From positions 1-6,565 of the forward strand of contig JBAWXL010000255.1 in NCBI GenBank assembly GCA_037144095.1: 6,565 nt of DNA. The letters are read 5' to 3'. The notes beneath the pieces were generated by a model, which ran no database searches, was not told where the DNA came from, and saw only the letters and a list, made by a program, of their open reading frames with translations. The DNA is from CAIXTV01 sp037144095. GTDB taxonomy: Bacteria > Bacteroidota > Bacteroidia > Bacteroidales > CAIXTV01. Position 1 is the first letter of the stretch; each line of letters opens with the position of its first letter. Positions 6,406 to 6,565 of this stretch are shown here, piece by piece. The translations under genes were made by a program, and so were the position numbers.

Positions 6406-6565
6406 ATGGAACCATCGATTGTGTTAATGGAACCATCGATTGTATTAATGGTTCCATCGATTGTGTTAATGGTTCCATCGATTGTATTAATGGTTCCATC
6501 GATTGTATTAATGGTTCCATCGATTGTGTTAATGGTTCCATCGATTGTGTTAATGGTTCCATCGA
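6406..6565. repeat. 21-bp tandem array running off the right edge
   Basis: Seven full units start at 6406, 6427, 6448, 6469, 6490, 6511 and 6532, and a 13-base eighth starts at 6553. The unit reads ATGGTTCCATCG followed by ATTGTGTTA. Only two places vary: AA replaces TT in the first two units, and ATTGTATTA replaces ATTGTGTTA in units 2, 4 and 5. Each unit holds one ATCGAT. The period is a multiple of three, so several frames stay open: + strand from 6406 reads MEPSIVL then MVPSIVL repeats, and the - strand reads NTIDGTI repeats down to a stop at 6360. Coding status cannot be decided from this window. The array may continue beyond it. Confidence 0.9.

Noticed and set aside
6406..6565. Iterons of a replication origin.
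   Set aside because: The 21-bp period is typical of iterons, but there is no rep gene, DnaA box or AT-rich unwinding block in the window to support it.

Overview
The window comes from an anaerobic, hydrogen-metabolising bacterium, most likely of the Bacteroidota. The pointers are: AT-rich intergenic DNA; start codons without clear Shine-Dalgarno sequences; two exact matches to the Bacteroidota -7 promoter consensus TAnnTTTG upstream of the first gene of each transcription unit; a lipoprotein of MORN-variant (YwqK-like) repeats; and hydrogenase genes ordered hydB-hydA-hydC. The lineage is inferred from these features. No marker gene is present.

Layout. A perfect-looking A/T-flanked hairpin (70-103) closes whatever lies upstream. 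A promoter-like site (about 203-210) precedes a tight four-gene operon on the + strand: a small thioredoxin-like [2Fe-2S] protein (250-633), hydB (654-2447), hydA (2454-4226) and hydC (4250-4726), with gaps of 20, 6 and 23 bases. Five imperfect copies of a 62-65 bp repeat (4726-5023) follow, beginning on the last base of the hydC stop codon, and then a strong intrinsic terminator (5039-5068). An interspersed-type palindrome (5095-5125) and a second promoter-like site (5229-5236) precede the lipoprotein gene (5263-5928). The last 640 bases hold no supported gene. They contain a plain stretch (5929-6053), a terminator hairpin with an alternative upstream pairing arm (6054-6135), a nested repeat of about 84 bp (6145-6347) and a 21-bp tandem array that runs off the window (6406-6565).

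How the genes work together. HydA carries the H-cluster motifs of an [FeFe] hydrogenase together with a chain of accessory Fe-S clusters. HydB is a NuoF-like flavin and pyridine-nucleotide subunit with an N-terminal [2Fe-2S] domain and a C-terminal 2x[4Fe-4S] domain. HydC is NuoE-like. This is the composition of the soluble electron-bifurcating (group A3, HydABC) hydrogenases, which couple H2 to NAD(P)H and ferredoxin together. In a fermenter it would dispose of electrons from both carriers as H2, or run in reverse when H2 is plentiful. The small first protein resembles the Fe-S half of HydC but lacks one expected ligand cysteine, so it may be a structural or assembly partner. The maturases HydE, HydF and HydG are not in the window and must be encoded elsewhere.

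The hydrogenase system itself is a known type. The less explained material is the non-coding DNA: from 4726 to the end there are several unrelated repeat families, including a tandem array inside the presumed 3' untranslated region of the hydrogenase mRNA and a 21-bp (two helical turns) array at the right edge.
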